A stretch of 16,801 bases of DNA from Bacteroidales bacterium (GCA_030643125.1 DAOWML010000012.1:1-16801), one strand, 5' to 3'; positions 6,451 through 15,233 are shown, counted from the stretch's first letter. Translations and numbers: made by a program. Notes: generated by a model not told the origin, from the letters alone.

Positions 6451-7875
6451 TTATTTTAGAAGTTCTAACCTGCTGGCATCTAATCTTAAAAAGATAAAAA
6501 GCAAAATGGTAAATGCCCAGAGAGATGACCCTCCGTAACTAAAAAATGGTAATGGAATTCCGATTACAGGAACTAAACCAATGGTCATCCCAATATTAAT
6601 GACTATATGGAAAAAAAGTACAGATACAACACCATATCCATAAATTCTACTAAAAGGAGATCTTTGTCTTTCTGCTATTCCAATTAACCTATACAAAAAG
6701 AAAACAAAAAGAGAAACCACAAAGAATGTTCCTATAAAGCCCCATTCTTCACCAATGGTACAAAAAATAAAATCGGTACTTTGCTCAGGCACAAAATCAA
6801 ATTTTGTTTGAGTTCCTCTTAAAAATCCTTTCCCATACAATCCTCCTGAACCAATTGCAATCTTAGATTGATTTACATTATATTCAACACCATATGGGTC
6901 TGATTCCAAACCTAAAACAACATTGATTCTTTTCTGCTGATGCGGCTCAAGAAAATTATTAAACACATGATCAACAGAATACGTTAATAGAACAGAACCA
7001 ATCAAAAATACAAGAAGTAAAGCAATATTCTTTATTTTATACCTTATCGCAAGAACAATATATACTAATCCGGAAATGCCTAATGCTGCGAGAATAATAT
7101 AATAGTATGACAATCCCATACTTAACACTTCGTTAACACCATACAATACCACTGAAGTTAAAAACAATATACCAACACCAATACCAACATTTTTAAGTCT
7201 TCTGTTCAAAAACCAAAATATTATAAATACAATTGCAATGGATAATAAAATTATTATCAACTTTTCAAGTACCAGTGCAAGAACAAATAGGATAACAACA
7301 AATAAGCCCAAGAGCAAGATGCTTTCGGAAATACCCTCGCGATAAAGAACAAGTATAAAAACAAAATAAACTAATGCAGAACCGGTATCATTTTGTAATA
7401 AAATTAATAGCGAAGGAATTAAAATAATTGCAGCAACACGCAAATATGATTTTAATGTATTTATTTGAACATTGTATGAACTCAGATATCTAGCCAATAC
7501 TAATGCTGTTGCTATTTTAGCAAATTCGGCTGGTTGGATACGAAAACGACCTATTTCAAACCATGATTTAGCACCATGAACTTCCTTCCCAAATATCAAC
7601 ACAGCTATTAACAGCAAAATCATTAAGCCATAAGCAAGGTAAGCGAAATATGAATAAAAGTTAATATCAATAACAAATATAATAACTGCAATCAGTAATG
7701 CTGCAGCGATCCAGATTAACTGTTTACCATAACGTTGAGAAAAATCAAAGATACTATAATGATCTTCGTTGTAAACAGCTGCATAAATATTTATCCAGCC
7801 TAAAAATACTAAGACTAAATATATTGCAACTGTCAGCCAGTCGATACTACTCCATATGTTTACTCGTCTCTGCAT
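6451..7875 (-). CDS. rodA: Peptidoglycan glycosyltransferase RodA (SEDS family), expanded form
   Basis: A polytopic inner-membrane protein that polymerises lipid II into glycan strands together with PBP2 in the elongasome. SEDS signatures are S-D-P-Y-G-V-E-Y-N (325-333, with the invariant Asp D326 in the catalytic loop), I-G-S-G-G (341-345), P-E-Q-S-T-D-F-I-F (363-371) and P-F-F-S-Y-G-G-S-S (443-451). It is 474 residues long, about 100 more than E. coli RodA (370). The extra length sits between N-D-T-G-S-A-L (162-168) and the catalytic loop, as hydrophobic segments at about 205-222, 232-248, 256-277 and 282-300. Such long RodA proteins seem usual in Bacteroidota. The start overlaps the end of mrdA by 29 bases, so the two are co-transcribed and probably translationally coupled. 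It is the last gene of the purH-mre operon, and no terminator is evident before the convergent gene. Confidence 0.95.
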   Translation of the reverse strand: MQRRVNIWSSIDWLTVAIYLVLVFLGWINIYAAVYNEDHYSIFDFSQRYGKQLIWIAAALLIAVIIFVIDINFYSYFAYLAYGLMILLLIAVLIFGKEVHGAKSWFEIGRFRIQPAEFAKIATALVLARYLSSYNVQINTLKSYLRVAAIILIPSLLILLQNDTGSALVYFVFILVLYREGISESILLLGLFVVILFVLALVLEKLIIILLSIAIVFIIFWFLNRRLKNVGIGVGILFLTSVVLYGVNEVLSMGLSYYYIILAALGISGLVYIVLAIRYKIKNIALLLVFLIGSVLLTYSVDHVFNNFLEPHQQKRINVVLGLESDPYGVEYNVNQSKIAIGSGGLYGKGFLRGTQTKFDFVPEQSTDFIFCTIGEEWGFIGTFFVVSLFVFFLYRLIGIAERQRSPFSRIYGYGVVSVLFFHIVINIGMTIGLVPVIGIPLPFFSYGGSSLWAFTILLFIFLRLDASRLELLK

Positions 7876-9697
7876 TGTAATTTATTTCCGCATTTAAAAC
7901 ATATTCTTCCCACCAGGGAACAGAAATTGAATCGTTTAAATATTCCTCTATCATCAATTTTGCAGTTGGTGCAGCCCATGTACTACCAAAACCGCCATTT
8001 TCAATATACACGGCAATCGCTATTTTAGGATCATTTTTAGGGGCAAAAGCTATAAAAATAGAATGATCTTTGCCGTGAGGATTTTCGGCAGTTCCTGTTT
8101 TCCCGCAAACAGTAATTTCCGGTATTTGTGCACTGCGGGCAGTACTACCACTTCCGGGCTCTCCATTTACCGCTAAGGCCATACCTTCAATAACTATTTC
8201 AAAATAATTTGAATCTATTTTAGTGTAATTTTTTTCGAAAAATCTTTCCTCTAATTTGTAGTCACCTTCTATTTCCTTAACAACATGTGGTGTATAATAA
8301 TAACCTCGATTTGCAATTGCCGCAGTCATATTTGCCATTTGCAACGGAGTTGTACCCAGCTCGCCCTGACCAATTGCCATTGATATAAGTGTTAATGATC
8401 GCCAGCCATTTTCTCCATAGATACGATCATAAGTTTGTTTAGTTGGGACCAAGCCCTTTAACTCATTATCAAAATCACTATTCAGATATTCTCCAAAACC
8501 AAAAGACATGATATATTCTCTCCATTGATCAAATGATTCCCTAATAGACGGATATTTCTTATTATCCAAAATGCTTCTGAAAACATTGCAATAGTACGTA
8601 TTACATGACATCTGAATGGATTCAATTAAATTTAATGGAGATCTATGAAAATGACATCCAACTCTAAGTCCTCTTGAATAATATGCTCCGGCACATTCGT
8701 ATTTAGTGTATGGAAAAAGAGTTTTTTCCTGTAATCCAATTAACGCATTAATAACTTTAAATGTTGATCCCGGAGGATATTGTGCCATTAAGGCTCTGTT
8801 AAATAATGGTTTTAAAGTGTCTGACATTAAAGTTACATAATTCTTTGTTCTTATGCGGCCTACCAGTAATTCAGGATTATATGTTGGCGAAGAAACCAGT
8901 GCCAATATTTCACCTGTTGATGGTTCTATGGCAACAATACTTCCAATTTTATTTCTCATTAACTTTTCGCCATAAGCCTGCAAATCGCTATCAATTGTAG
9001 ATATAATATTTGAACCAACTTTAGCTTTTCGATCTAATCTGCCATTTGCATAAGATCCTTGTATTCTATTATGTACATCTACCAAGTACACATTAACACC
9101 TTTTTGCCCACGCAGATATTCTTCATACGATTGTTCAATACCACTAACTCCAATATAATCACCCGATTTATAATATTTGTCACTCTCGATAATTTTATTA
9201 TTAACCTCTCCCACATAACCCAATAAATGAGCTCCATTTTCTAATGAATATTTTCTCAATGTTCTGGACTGAACAAAAAATCCGGGATATTTATAAAGTT
9301 TTTCCTGTAAGTTAGCATATGTTTTCGAAGAAACTTGCTTTAAAAAAATCGATGAATTATAAACTGAAAATTCCTTAGCTCTCCTTAAAGCTTCATTAAC
9401 ATATTCTTTTGAGATATCCAAAATCTGACAAAACTCCGTGGTATCGAAAGGTTCAAGTTGCCGTGGCACCACCATTAAATCATAAGCAGCCTCATTATAA
9501 ACAAGCAATTTTCCTTCTCTGTCGTAAATTAAACCACGAGCCGGAAATTGTGTAACATAACGAAGAACATTATTGCTGGCAGTTACTTTGTAAGTGCTGT
9601 CGACAACCTGAATAACAAAAAGCTTTACAATATATACCAATCCTATCAGGATGATAATAACGCGAAAGATATGTCTTCTGTTAGCAAAAGAATCCAC
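7847..9697 (-). CDS. mrdA: Penicillin-binding protein 2 (elongasome transpeptidase)
   Basis: A class B PBP that cross-links side-wall peptidoglycan with RodA; anchored in the inner membrane with a periplasmic catalytic domain. I place the start at the GTG at 9697 (616 residues), because the protein then begins M-D-S-F-A-N-R-R-H followed by the membrane anchor at about 12-31. The open frame extends to 9901, but that part lies inside mreD and is not protein-like; TTG at 9715 is another option. The dimerisation domain follows (to about 230), then the transpeptidase with S311-T-F-K314 (nucleophile and base), S364-C-N366 and K533-T-G. Between the first two motifs lie C335, C348, H349 and H351, near where E. 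coli PBP2 has a structural zinc site, so a metal or disulfide is possible here. The gene lies 23 bases after mreD and overlaps rodA by 29. Confidence 0.93.
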   Translation of the reverse strand: MDSFANRRHIFRVIIILIGLVYIVKLFVIQVVDSTYKVTASNNVLRYVTQFPARGLIYDREGKLLVYNEAAYDLMVVPRQLEPFDTTEFCQILDISKEYVNEALRRAKEFSVYNSSIFLKQVSSKTYANLQEKLYKYPGFFVQSRTLRKYSLENGAHLLGYVGEVNNKIIESDKYYKSGDYIGVSGIEQSYEEYLRGQKGVNVYLVDVHNRIQGSYANGRLDRKAKVGSNIISTIDSDLQAYGEKLMRNKIGSIVAIEPSTGEILALVSSPTYNPELLVGRIRTKNYVTLMSDTLKPLFNRALMAQYPPGSTFKVINALIGLQEKTLFPYTKYECAGAYYSRGLRVGCHFHRSPLNLIESIQMSCNTYYCNVFRSILDNKKYPSIRESFDQWREYIMSFGFGEYLNSDFDNELKGLVPTKQTYDRIYGENGWRSLTLISMAIGQGELGTTPLQMANMTAAIANRGYYYTPHVVKEIEGDYKLEERFFEKNYTKIDSNYFEIVIEGMALAVNGEPGSGSTARSAQIPEITVCGKTGTAENPHGKDHSIFIAFAPKNDPKIAIAVYIENGGFGSTWAAPTAKLMIEEYLNDSISVPWWEEYVLNAEINYNAETSKHME

Positions 9698-9720
9698 AAT
9701 AAAACTATATAACAAGCATT

Positions 9721-10236
9721 TTACCGTCTGGTATCTTTCCGATAAAAATACTGGCTTATTAATACTAATATAATCGTAAATATTGAGCTTAAAATGACTC
9801 TTGCAAATGTGGCAAAAAAGTCTGAAAACCGTAATACTTCTATAAAAAATAAAAAGAAATGATGAGCAAGAATTAAAATAACAGCATATCTGAGAAACCA
9901 ATTAGCACCATAATATCTAAGTTGTGGTAAAGTTTCTGATTCATATCCGTCTCTCGGCGAAATTACCTTTAAAATATATGGCCGTAAAAAAGCCATAAAG
10001 ACTGTTGCAGAGCTATGCATTCCAACCGTACCTGAAAATAAATCGATAGTTAAACCTAAAGTGAAAGCCGTTATTAACAATAACCATTTAGGAGTTTCAA
10101 AAGGTAAAGCTAAAATGAGTAAAACATAAATATAAGGATTAATATACCCACTAAACTGAATATTATTCAGAATAAATACTTGTAAAAAAACAAGTAAAAT
10201 AAAACTTGCCAGATATCTAGGAAATAATTTAATCAT
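9721..10236 (-). CDS. mreD: Rod shape-determining membrane protein MreD
   Basis: A 171-residue, very hydrophobic inner-membrane protein, within the usual 160-180 for MreD. It has about five or six membrane segments; the first (about 8-26) contains L-x-V-F-L-Q-V-F, and a central segment holds T-L-G-L-T-I-D-L-F-S-G-T-V-G-M-H (57-74), the D-x-x-x-G-x-x-G-x-H region typical of the family. MreD binds MreC and couples MreB filaments to the cell-wall enzymes. The start codon lies inside the end of mreC (8-base overlap, 10229-10236), which suggests translational coupling. Position between mreC and mrdA makes the call firm even though MreD sequences are poorly conserved. Confidence 0.92.
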   Translation of the reverse strand: MIKLFPRYLASFILLVFLQVFILNNIQFSGYINPYIYVLLILALPFETPKWLLLITAFTLGLTIDLFSGTVGMHSSATVFMAFLRPYILKVISPRDGYESETLPQLRYYGANWFLRYAVILILAHHFFLFFIEVLRFSDFFATFARVILSSIFTIILVLISQYFYRKDTRR

Positions 10237-11059
10237 TTTTCACAGCTTTATTTTCTAATTTCAACTTTTCGATTTGAAGTAAGTTGCCAATTACATTTAC
10301 ATTGCCAAGACTCTTAAAATCAGTAGACAACTTTACTTCTATTTCGTAAAAACTGCCTCTTTTTTCTTCAAAATCACTAATATAACCAACAAGAATCCCT
10401 TCCGGAAAAATTGAAGAAAAACCACTGGTTATAATTGTATCACCAACCTGAATGTCTGCATGTAATGGGATTTCATTTAAAATAGCAGTCTGATAACCTT
10501 TTCCATCCCAGTTTAGAGAGCCAAAATATCCATTTTTCTTAACCTTTGAACTAATCCTTAAATCAAGGTTTAATAAAGATATAACTGTTGCATAATTCTT
10601 TGAAACTCCTTTTACAATACCGACAATACTTCCATCTGAAACTACTGCCATTTCAGGTCTGAGTCCTTGTTGATTTCCTTTATTAAGAGTAAGAAAGTTA
10701 TGTTTTTTATTTATCGAATTATTAATTATACGAGCTGATGTATACATATAACGTTGATTAAAGATTGTATCGTTAACAGAACGAAAGAATATCTCATCCG
10801 ATTTATATGTTGATTCGATAATATTTAATAAACGGTTATTCTCTTCAGCCAATCGATTATTTTCTTCGGCTAATGACAAATACTGTTTTAGTTTTGTAGT
10901 TTTTGTATAAAAATTCCCGGTAACCTGCCTTGTAAGATTTACAAATTTGGCTTTATGAAAATTATTTTTATTTATAAGAAGAGAAATAGAAAAAACCTCG
11001 ATAAGAATGAATAGAAGTAAAAAATGTATTCTCAATAAAAAATTAATCAAACTTCTCAT
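10229..11059 (-). CDS. mreC: Rod shape-determining protein MreC
   Basis: 276 residues: a short cytosolic start, one membrane anchor (about 8-30), a coiled coil (about 52-85) and the double beta-barrel periplasmic domain (about 100-265). Typical family segments are G-x-x-Q-G-L-R-P-E-M-A-V (132-143), D-G-S-I-V-G-I-V, and V-G-D-T-I-I-T-S-G-F-S-S-I-F-P-E-G-I-L-V-G. MreC forms periplasmic filaments and activates PBP2 by opening its membrane-proximal domain. The coiled coil contains two exact tandem copies of the heptad LAEENNR (63-76), the only obvious internal repeat. The gene begins 25 bases after mreB and overlaps mreD by 8 bases. Confidence 0.95.
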   Translation of the reverse strand: MRSLINFLLRIHFLLLFILIEVFSISLLINKNNFHKAKFVNLTRQVTGNFYTKTTKLKQYLSLAEENNRLAEENNRLLNIIESTYKSDEIFFRSVNDTIFNQRYMYTSARIINNSINKKHNFLTLNKGNQQGLRPEMAVVSDGSIVGIVKGVSKNYATVISLLNLDLRISSKVKKNGYFGSLNWDGKGYQTAILNEIPLHADIQVGDTIITSGFSSIFPEGILVGYISDFEEKRGSFYEIEVKLSTDFKSLGNVNVIGNLLQIEKLKLENKAVKND

Positions 11060-11084
11060 ATTCTATTCACCTTATAGGATTTTT

Positions 11085-12107
11085 TTATCTCATTAAGAAT
11101 GGAAATTTATCAACGTTTTTAAGTGAAATGCCCGTGCCTCGTGCAACAGCATGTAAAGGATCCTCTGCTACTCGAAACTGTATTCCAATTTTATCTGTTA
11201 ATCGTTTAGCTAATCCACGCATTAATGCACCACCTCCCGCTAAATAAATTCCATCATCAACTATATCGGCATATAATTCAGGTGGAGTTTGTTCCAGCAC
11301 ACTAAGAATAGCTGTTTCAACTTTTGACATTGATTTATCCAAACAATGAGCAATCTCCTGATACGAAACAGGAATTTCGACTGGCATTGCAGTCATTAAA
11401 TTAGGTCCTCTGACAAGAAAATCTTCCGGTGGATTTTCTAACTCAGCCAAACATGATCCAACATTAATTTTTATTTCTTCCGCAGTTCTTTCTCCAATTT
11501 TAATATTATGCTGATGTCGCATATATGCCTGAATATCATATGTAAAAGCATCGCCCGCAATACGAATTGATTTATTACTTACAATTCCTCCAAGAGCAAT
11601 TACAGCAACTTCAGTTGTACCACCTCCAATATCAACTACCATGCTTCCCTTTGGTTCCTCAACATCAATACCCATACCTATTGCAGCAGCCATTGGTTCG
11701 TAAATCATATAAACATCACGTCCCCCTGCATGCTCCGAAGAATCCCTAACAGCTCGCATTTCTACTTCAGTACTACCTGAAGGAATACAAACAACTATTC
11801 TTAACGAGGGTGCAAATAATTGCGATTTTTGATTAATCATTTTAATCATTCCCCGAATCATTAACTCGGCAGCATTGAAATCTGCTATTACACCATCTCT
11901 TAATGGCCTGATAGTCCTAATATTTGTGTGTGTTTTACCATGCATCAAACGAGCTTTTTTACCAATAGCAATAAGCTTACCGGTAGCCTGTTCTACAGCA
12001 ATAATTGATGGTTCGTCAACAACAATTTTATCGTTATAAATAATAATAGTATTAGCTGTTCCCAAATCAATAGCTAATTCCTGAGTAAAAAACGAAAACA
12101 ATCCCAT
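11085..12107 (-). CDS. mreB: Actin-like cell-shape protein MreB
   Basis: 340 residues, the usual MreB length. It has the actin-fold ATP-binding motifs in order: D-L-G-T-A-N-T (14-20, phosphate 1), Y-E-P-M-A-A-A-I-G (136-144, with the catalytic Glu), D-I-G-G-G-T-T-E (159-166, phosphate 2) and L-A-G-G-G-A-L-M-R-G-L (289-299, adenosine). The hydrophobic N-terminus MGLFSFF fits an amphipathic membrane-binding helix. MreB polymerises on the inner face of the membrane and orients the elongasome. It lies 36 bases downstream of purH and 25 before mreC. No separate promoter match stands out in the purH-mreB gap, so transcription from the purH promoter or from inside purH is likely. Confidence 0.97.
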   Translation of the reverse strand: MGLFSFFTQELAIDLGTANTIIIYNDKIVVDEPSIIAVEQATGKLIAIGKKARLMHGKTHTNIRTIRPLRDGVIADFNAAELMIRGMIKMINQKSQLFAPSLRIVVCIPSGSTEVEMRAVRDSSEHAGGRDVYMIYEPMAAAIGMGIDVEEPKGSMVVDIGGGTTEVAVIALGGIVSNKSIRIAGDAFTYDIQAYMRHQHNIKIGERTAEEIKINVGSCLAELENPPEDFLVRGPNLMTAMPVEIPVSYQEIAHCLDKSMSKVETAILSVLEQTPPELYADIVDDGIYLAGGGALMRGLAKRLTDKIGIQFRVAEDPLHAVARGTGISLKNVDKFPFLMR

Positions 12108-12143
12108 TACGTGTTATATATTAAATTAAGTCCCTTGTTTATA

Positions 12144-13670
12144 TTAATGTTTAAAATGCCGTGTTCCTGTAAATACCATTGCCATTTTGTGCTCGTTGCA
12201 ATAATCGATCGATTCCTGATCTCTTACCGATCCTCCGGGCTGAATAACCGAAGTTATTCCCGCTTCATTTGCTATTTGAACAGAATCAGCAAAGGGGAAA
12301 AAAGCATCCGATGCCATCACAGCACCATTTAAATCAAACTTAAAATTATTTGCTTTTGTGATAGCTTGTTTAAGCGCATCAACTCTTGATGTTTGGCCTA
12401 CTCCGCTTGCACAAAGTTGTTTGTTTTTAGCTAAAACAATTGTATTCGATTTTGAATGTTTTACTAATTTATTTGCAAATAATAAGTCTTCTACTTCTTC
12501 TTTCGTTGGAGCTTTCCTGGTTGCTGTTTTTAAATCATCAGCAATTTCCATTTTTAAATCTTTGTCTTGAACAAGTGCTCCGTTTAACATTGATCGATAT
12601 TGTTTTTCAGTAAAACCAAATATTTTCTGAATCAATATAATCCTGTTTTTCTTTTTCTTTAATACCTCTAAAGCATCATTAGCATAGGATGGTGCAATAA
12701 TTACTTCAAAGAAAATTTTATCGATCTCGATTGCAACATCCTTGCTTACTTCTTTATTAGAAATTAAAATACCTCCAAATGCAGAAACCGGATCGCCGGC
12801 TAAAGCATCGTTCCATGCATCAACCAAATTATCTCTTGATGCAATACCACAAGCATTGTTGTGTTTTAGTATAACAAAAGTTGTTTCGTCAAATTCAGCA
12901 ATTAATTGGACAGCAGCTTCAATATCCAATAAATTATTATACGATATTTGCTTGCCATGCAACTGATCAAATACATCATCTAAATTCCCAAAATAAAATC
13001 CTTTCTGATGTGGATTTTCTCCATAACGCAACTCTGTACCTAAAATTGAACTTTGCTTAAACACAGGTTTTTGTATATCTCTGTTAAAGTAATTAAAAAT
13101 TGCAGTATCGTAATGCGATGAAATATTAAATGCTTCTAATGCAAACTTTTTACGATCTTCAATTGAAGTCTCTCCATTTTTTGCTTCAAGCAAATCTAAC
13201 AAATCCTGATACTGATTTTTTGAAGGAACAATCAGTGTATCTTTAAAGTTTTTTGCTGTAGCACGTATTAACGAAATACCTCCTATATCAATTTTCTCAA
13301 TAATATCTTGTTCGCTTGCCCCTGACGATACCGTATCTTCAAAAGGATATAAATCAACAATCACTAAATCAATTTCCGGAATCTGGTATTGTTCAAGTTG
13401 TTCAATGTCGGAATTATTATCTCTTCGAGCCAGAATACCACCAAATACTTTTGGGTGCAATGTTTTTACCCTACCTCCCAAAATTGATGGGTAATCAGTA
13501 ATATCTTCCACAGCAATTACAGGAACTCCAAGCTTTTCGATAAACTGCTTAGTTCCTCCGGTTGAATATATTTGTATATTTAATTTATTAAGTTTTTCAA
13601 TAATAGCTTCTAAATTAGCTTTATCAAAAACCGAAATTAATGCTGATTTGATACGCTTTAAATCGCTCAT
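12144..13670 (-). CDS. purH: Bifunctional AICAR formyltransferase / IMP cyclohydrolase
   Basis: 508 residues, the normal length for PurH, which carries out the last two steps of de novo purine synthesis: formylation of AICAR with 10-formyl-THF, then ring closure to IMP. The N-terminal MGS-like cyclohydrolase domain (about 1-150) has S-T-G-G-T (36-40) and G-G-R-V-K-T-L-H-P (65-73). The transformylase domain has R-Y-G-E-N-P-H-Q (215-222) and the catalytic pair K269-H270 in L-K-H-N-N-A-C-G, and ends with the conserved T-G-x-R-H-F-x-H. It is the first gene of the apparent operon with mreBCD, mrdA and rodA. The promoter candidate leaves a leader of only about 20 bases. There is no Shine-Dalgarno sequence. 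Confidence 0.97.
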   Translation of the reverse strand: MSDLKRIKSALISVFDKANLEAIIEKLNKLNIQIYSTGGTKQFIEKLGVPVIAVEDITDYPSILGGRVKTLHPKVFGGILARRDNNSDIEQLEQYQIPEIDLVIVDLYPFEDTVSSGASEQDIIEKIDIGGISLIRATAKNFKDTLIVPSKNQYQDLLDLLEAKNGETSIEDRKKFALEAFNISSHYDTAIFNYFNRDIQKPVFKQSSILGTELRYGENPHQKGFYFGNLDDVFDQLHGKQISYNNLLDIEAAVQLIAEFDETTFVILKHNNACGIASRDNLVDAWNDALAGDPVSAFGGILISNKEVSKDVAIEIDKIFFEVIIAPSYANDALEVLKKKKNRIILIQKIFGFTEKQYRSMLNGALVQDKDLKMEIADDLKTATRKAPTKEEVEDLLFANKLVKHSKSNTIVLAKNKQLCASGVGQTSRVDALKQAITKANNFKFDLNGAVMASDAFFPFADSVQIANEAGITSVIQPGGSVRDQESIDYCNEHKMAMVFTGTRHFKH

Positions 13671-13694
13671 TTACATATTCTTGTTAAATTCCGA

Positions 13695-13702
13695 CAAAAA
13701 TA
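13695..13702 (-). promoter_or_regulatory. Candidate -7 element of the purH-mre operon
   Basis: Minus-strand TATTTTTG matches TAnnTTTG exactly, 24 bases upstream of the purH ATG. No TTTG is present at 19-21 bases upstream, so the -33 part is weak. The 199-base divergent gap (13671-13869) would hold this promoter and that of the permease. Confidence 0.5.
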
Positions 13703-13742
13703 ATCAAAAAAAACTGTAAAATGGTAATTAGATAAGTTTTAA

Positions 13743-13754
13743 TATTTGCAAATA
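13743..13754. repeat. Perfect 12-base palindrome TATTTGCAAATA
   Basis: TATTTG/CAAATA with no spacer, between the two divergent promoter candidates, about 40 bases upstream of the purH -7 element and 73 upstream of the permease's. The position suits a regulator of either gene. It could also be chance in such AT-rich DNA. Confidence 0.3.
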
Positions 13755-13826
13755 CCCTACTAAATGAACTATTCTAATAATTGTTCGAAAATATAAATAA
13801 TACGTCAGAAAAAAAATCACATATCG

Positions 13827-13834
13827 TATATTTG
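13827..13834 (+). promoter_or_regulatory. Candidate -7 element for the permease gene
   Basis: TATATTTG matches TAnnTTTG exactly, 35 bases before the ATG at 13870. No -33 TTTG is seen at the right spacing. Confidence 0.45.
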
Positions 13835-13869
13835 TTAAAAATATTTTTTAAATTATTACTTAGGTTGAT

Positions 13870-15129
13870 ATGCTATTTTTAAATCTTATAAAAGAAAGCT
13901 TCCTGTTTGCAATTAATGCCCTGAAAGTAAATAGATTACGAACCTTACTTACTTTGCTTGGAATTACAATTGGGATTTTTGCTATTATTTCTGTTTTCAC
14001 TGTACTGGATTCTTTGGAAAACACCATCCGAAATAGTTTATCATCATTGGGCGATGATATTATTTATGTTCAGAAATGGCCCTGGACTCCACCTCCGGGA
14101 GAAGAATATGCCTGGTGGGAATATTGGAACAGGCCGGTTCCAACAATTAAAGAGTACGAACAATTTAAGAAAAGATCAGATAGAGCAGAAATAATAAATT
14201 TTGCTGCATCAACTCTCAGGAATGTTAAATACAAAAACAATACCCGGGAAGATGTTATTATCTGGGCAAATTCACATGAATTTGAAAGAATAAGAGCATT
14301 TGAATTAGAAGATGGCCGTTATTTCTCTCCATTTGAATCGATAGCCGGTAAAAACATTTGTTTAATTGGCCATCAGGTAGCGAAAGATCTTTTTCAGGGA
14401 ATAAATCCAATTGGAAAAGAGATAAAGATTCAAGGACGAAAAATCATGGTAATTGGATTAATTGCTAAAGAAGGAAAAGATATTTTAAATAGTGGTGGCA
14501 GTCTTGACGAAATGATTATTCTTCCAATAACTTATGCCAAATCATTAATGGATATCAAAAGTGAAAACACTAATCCGATGATTATGGTAAAAGCGAAACC
14601 TGATGTATCAGTAGCTGAATTAAAAGATGAGTTACGAAGTATTTTAAGATCAACACGAACTTTAAATCCAAAACAAAAAGATAATTTTGCTTTGAACCAA
14701 TCCAGCATTCTAAATTCTGCTTTAAACAGCATATTTGCTGTAATTAATATTGCAGGTTGGTTAATTGGCGGGTTTTCGATACTTGTTGGAGGTTTTGGAA
14801 TTGCAAATATTATGTTTGTATCAGTAAAAGAAAGAACAAACCTGATTGGAATTCAAAAATCTTTAGGAGCAAAACGAAAATTCATTTTATGGCAATTTTT
14901 ATTTGAGGCAGTAATATTGTCGTTAATTGGTGGCATAATTGGTTTATTGTTAATTTTTATTGGAAGTATAATTGCATCCAACAAAATCGAGCTTGAAATA
15001 ACATTAAGTTTTGGAAATATCATTCTTGGTTTATTAATTTCTGCAGTAATCGGAATTGTTTCAGGAATTTTTCCATCATATAAAGCAGCAAAACTAAATC
15101 CCGTTGAGGCAATTAACACTACTTTTTAA
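13870..15129 (+). CDS. MacB/FtsX-type ABC transporter permease
   Basis: 419 residues with the MacB architecture: one membrane helix near the N-terminus (about 25-47, after the R-L-R-T-L-L-T-L-L-G-I elbow), a periplasmic domain (about 48-285) and an FtsX-type block of three helices (about 287-316, 343-369, 381-402). The conserved V-K-E-R-T-x-x-I-G-I-x-K-x-L-G-A-K (319-335) is the coupling segment that contacts the ATPase. The end (P-x-x-K-A-A-x-L-x-P-V-E-A-I) is also typical. Such permeases act as mechanotransmitters that drive export of peptides, lipoproteins or drugs through TolC-like partners. No ATP-binding subunit or adaptor lies beside it in this window, so its partners must be elsewhere. 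The periplasmic domain starts with a Trp/Pro-rich segment (about 69-90) holding five Trp. The start is an ATG with no Shine-Dalgarno sequence. Confidence 0.9.
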   Translation: MLFLNLIKESFLFAINALKVNRLRTLLTLLGITIGIFAIISVFTVLDSLENTIRNSLSSLGDDIIYVQKWPWTPPPGEEYAWWEYWNRPVPTIKEYEQFKKRSDRAEIINFAASTLRNVKYKNNTREDVIIWANSHEFERIRAFELEDGRYFSPFESIAGKNICLIGHQVAKDLFQGINPIGKEIKIQGRKIMVIGLIAKEGKDILNSGGSLDEMIILPITYAKSLMDIKSENTNPMIMVKAKPDVSVAELKDELRSILRSTRTLNPKQKDNFALNQSSILNSALNSIFAVINIAGWLIGGFSILVGGFGIANIMFVSVKERTNLIGIQKSLGAKRKFILWQFLFEAVILSLIGGIIGLLLIFIGSIIASNKIELEITLSFGNIILGLLISAVIGIVSGIFPSYKAAKLNPVEAINTTF

Positions 15130-15184
15130 TCGTTAAATCCATGTTAAATTATGGCTTAGAGATCTAATTTTTAAAGATGATCGC

Positions 15185-15192
15185 TATATTTG
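15185..15192 (+). promoter_or_regulatory. Candidate -7 element for the lipoprotein gene
   Basis: TATATTTG matches TAnnTTTG exactly and is identical to the element before the permease. It lies 41 bases before the ATG at 15234. The -33 region has no clear TTTG. It suggests the lipoprotein is transcribed separately from the permease, 104 bases upstream. Confidence 0.5.
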
Positions 15193-15233
15193 CATTTTAA
15201 AAAATCAATTATTAATACCTAAAACTCAAGATT

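Noticed and set aside
9698..9901. Extending PBP2 to a 684-residue protein starting at 9901.
   Set aside because: The added 68 residues lie inside mreD in another frame, are Cys/Phe-rich and come before the normal N-terminal anchor.
11567..12332. Small plus-strand open frames opposite mreB and purH.
   Set aside because: They are antisense shadows of strongly conserved genes, with low-complexity Leu/Gln-rich or otherwise unprotein-like translations.
14853..15119. Minus-strand 88-residue open frame opposite the permease end.
   Set aside because: It overlaps the conserved FtsX block of the permease and shows no motif of its own.
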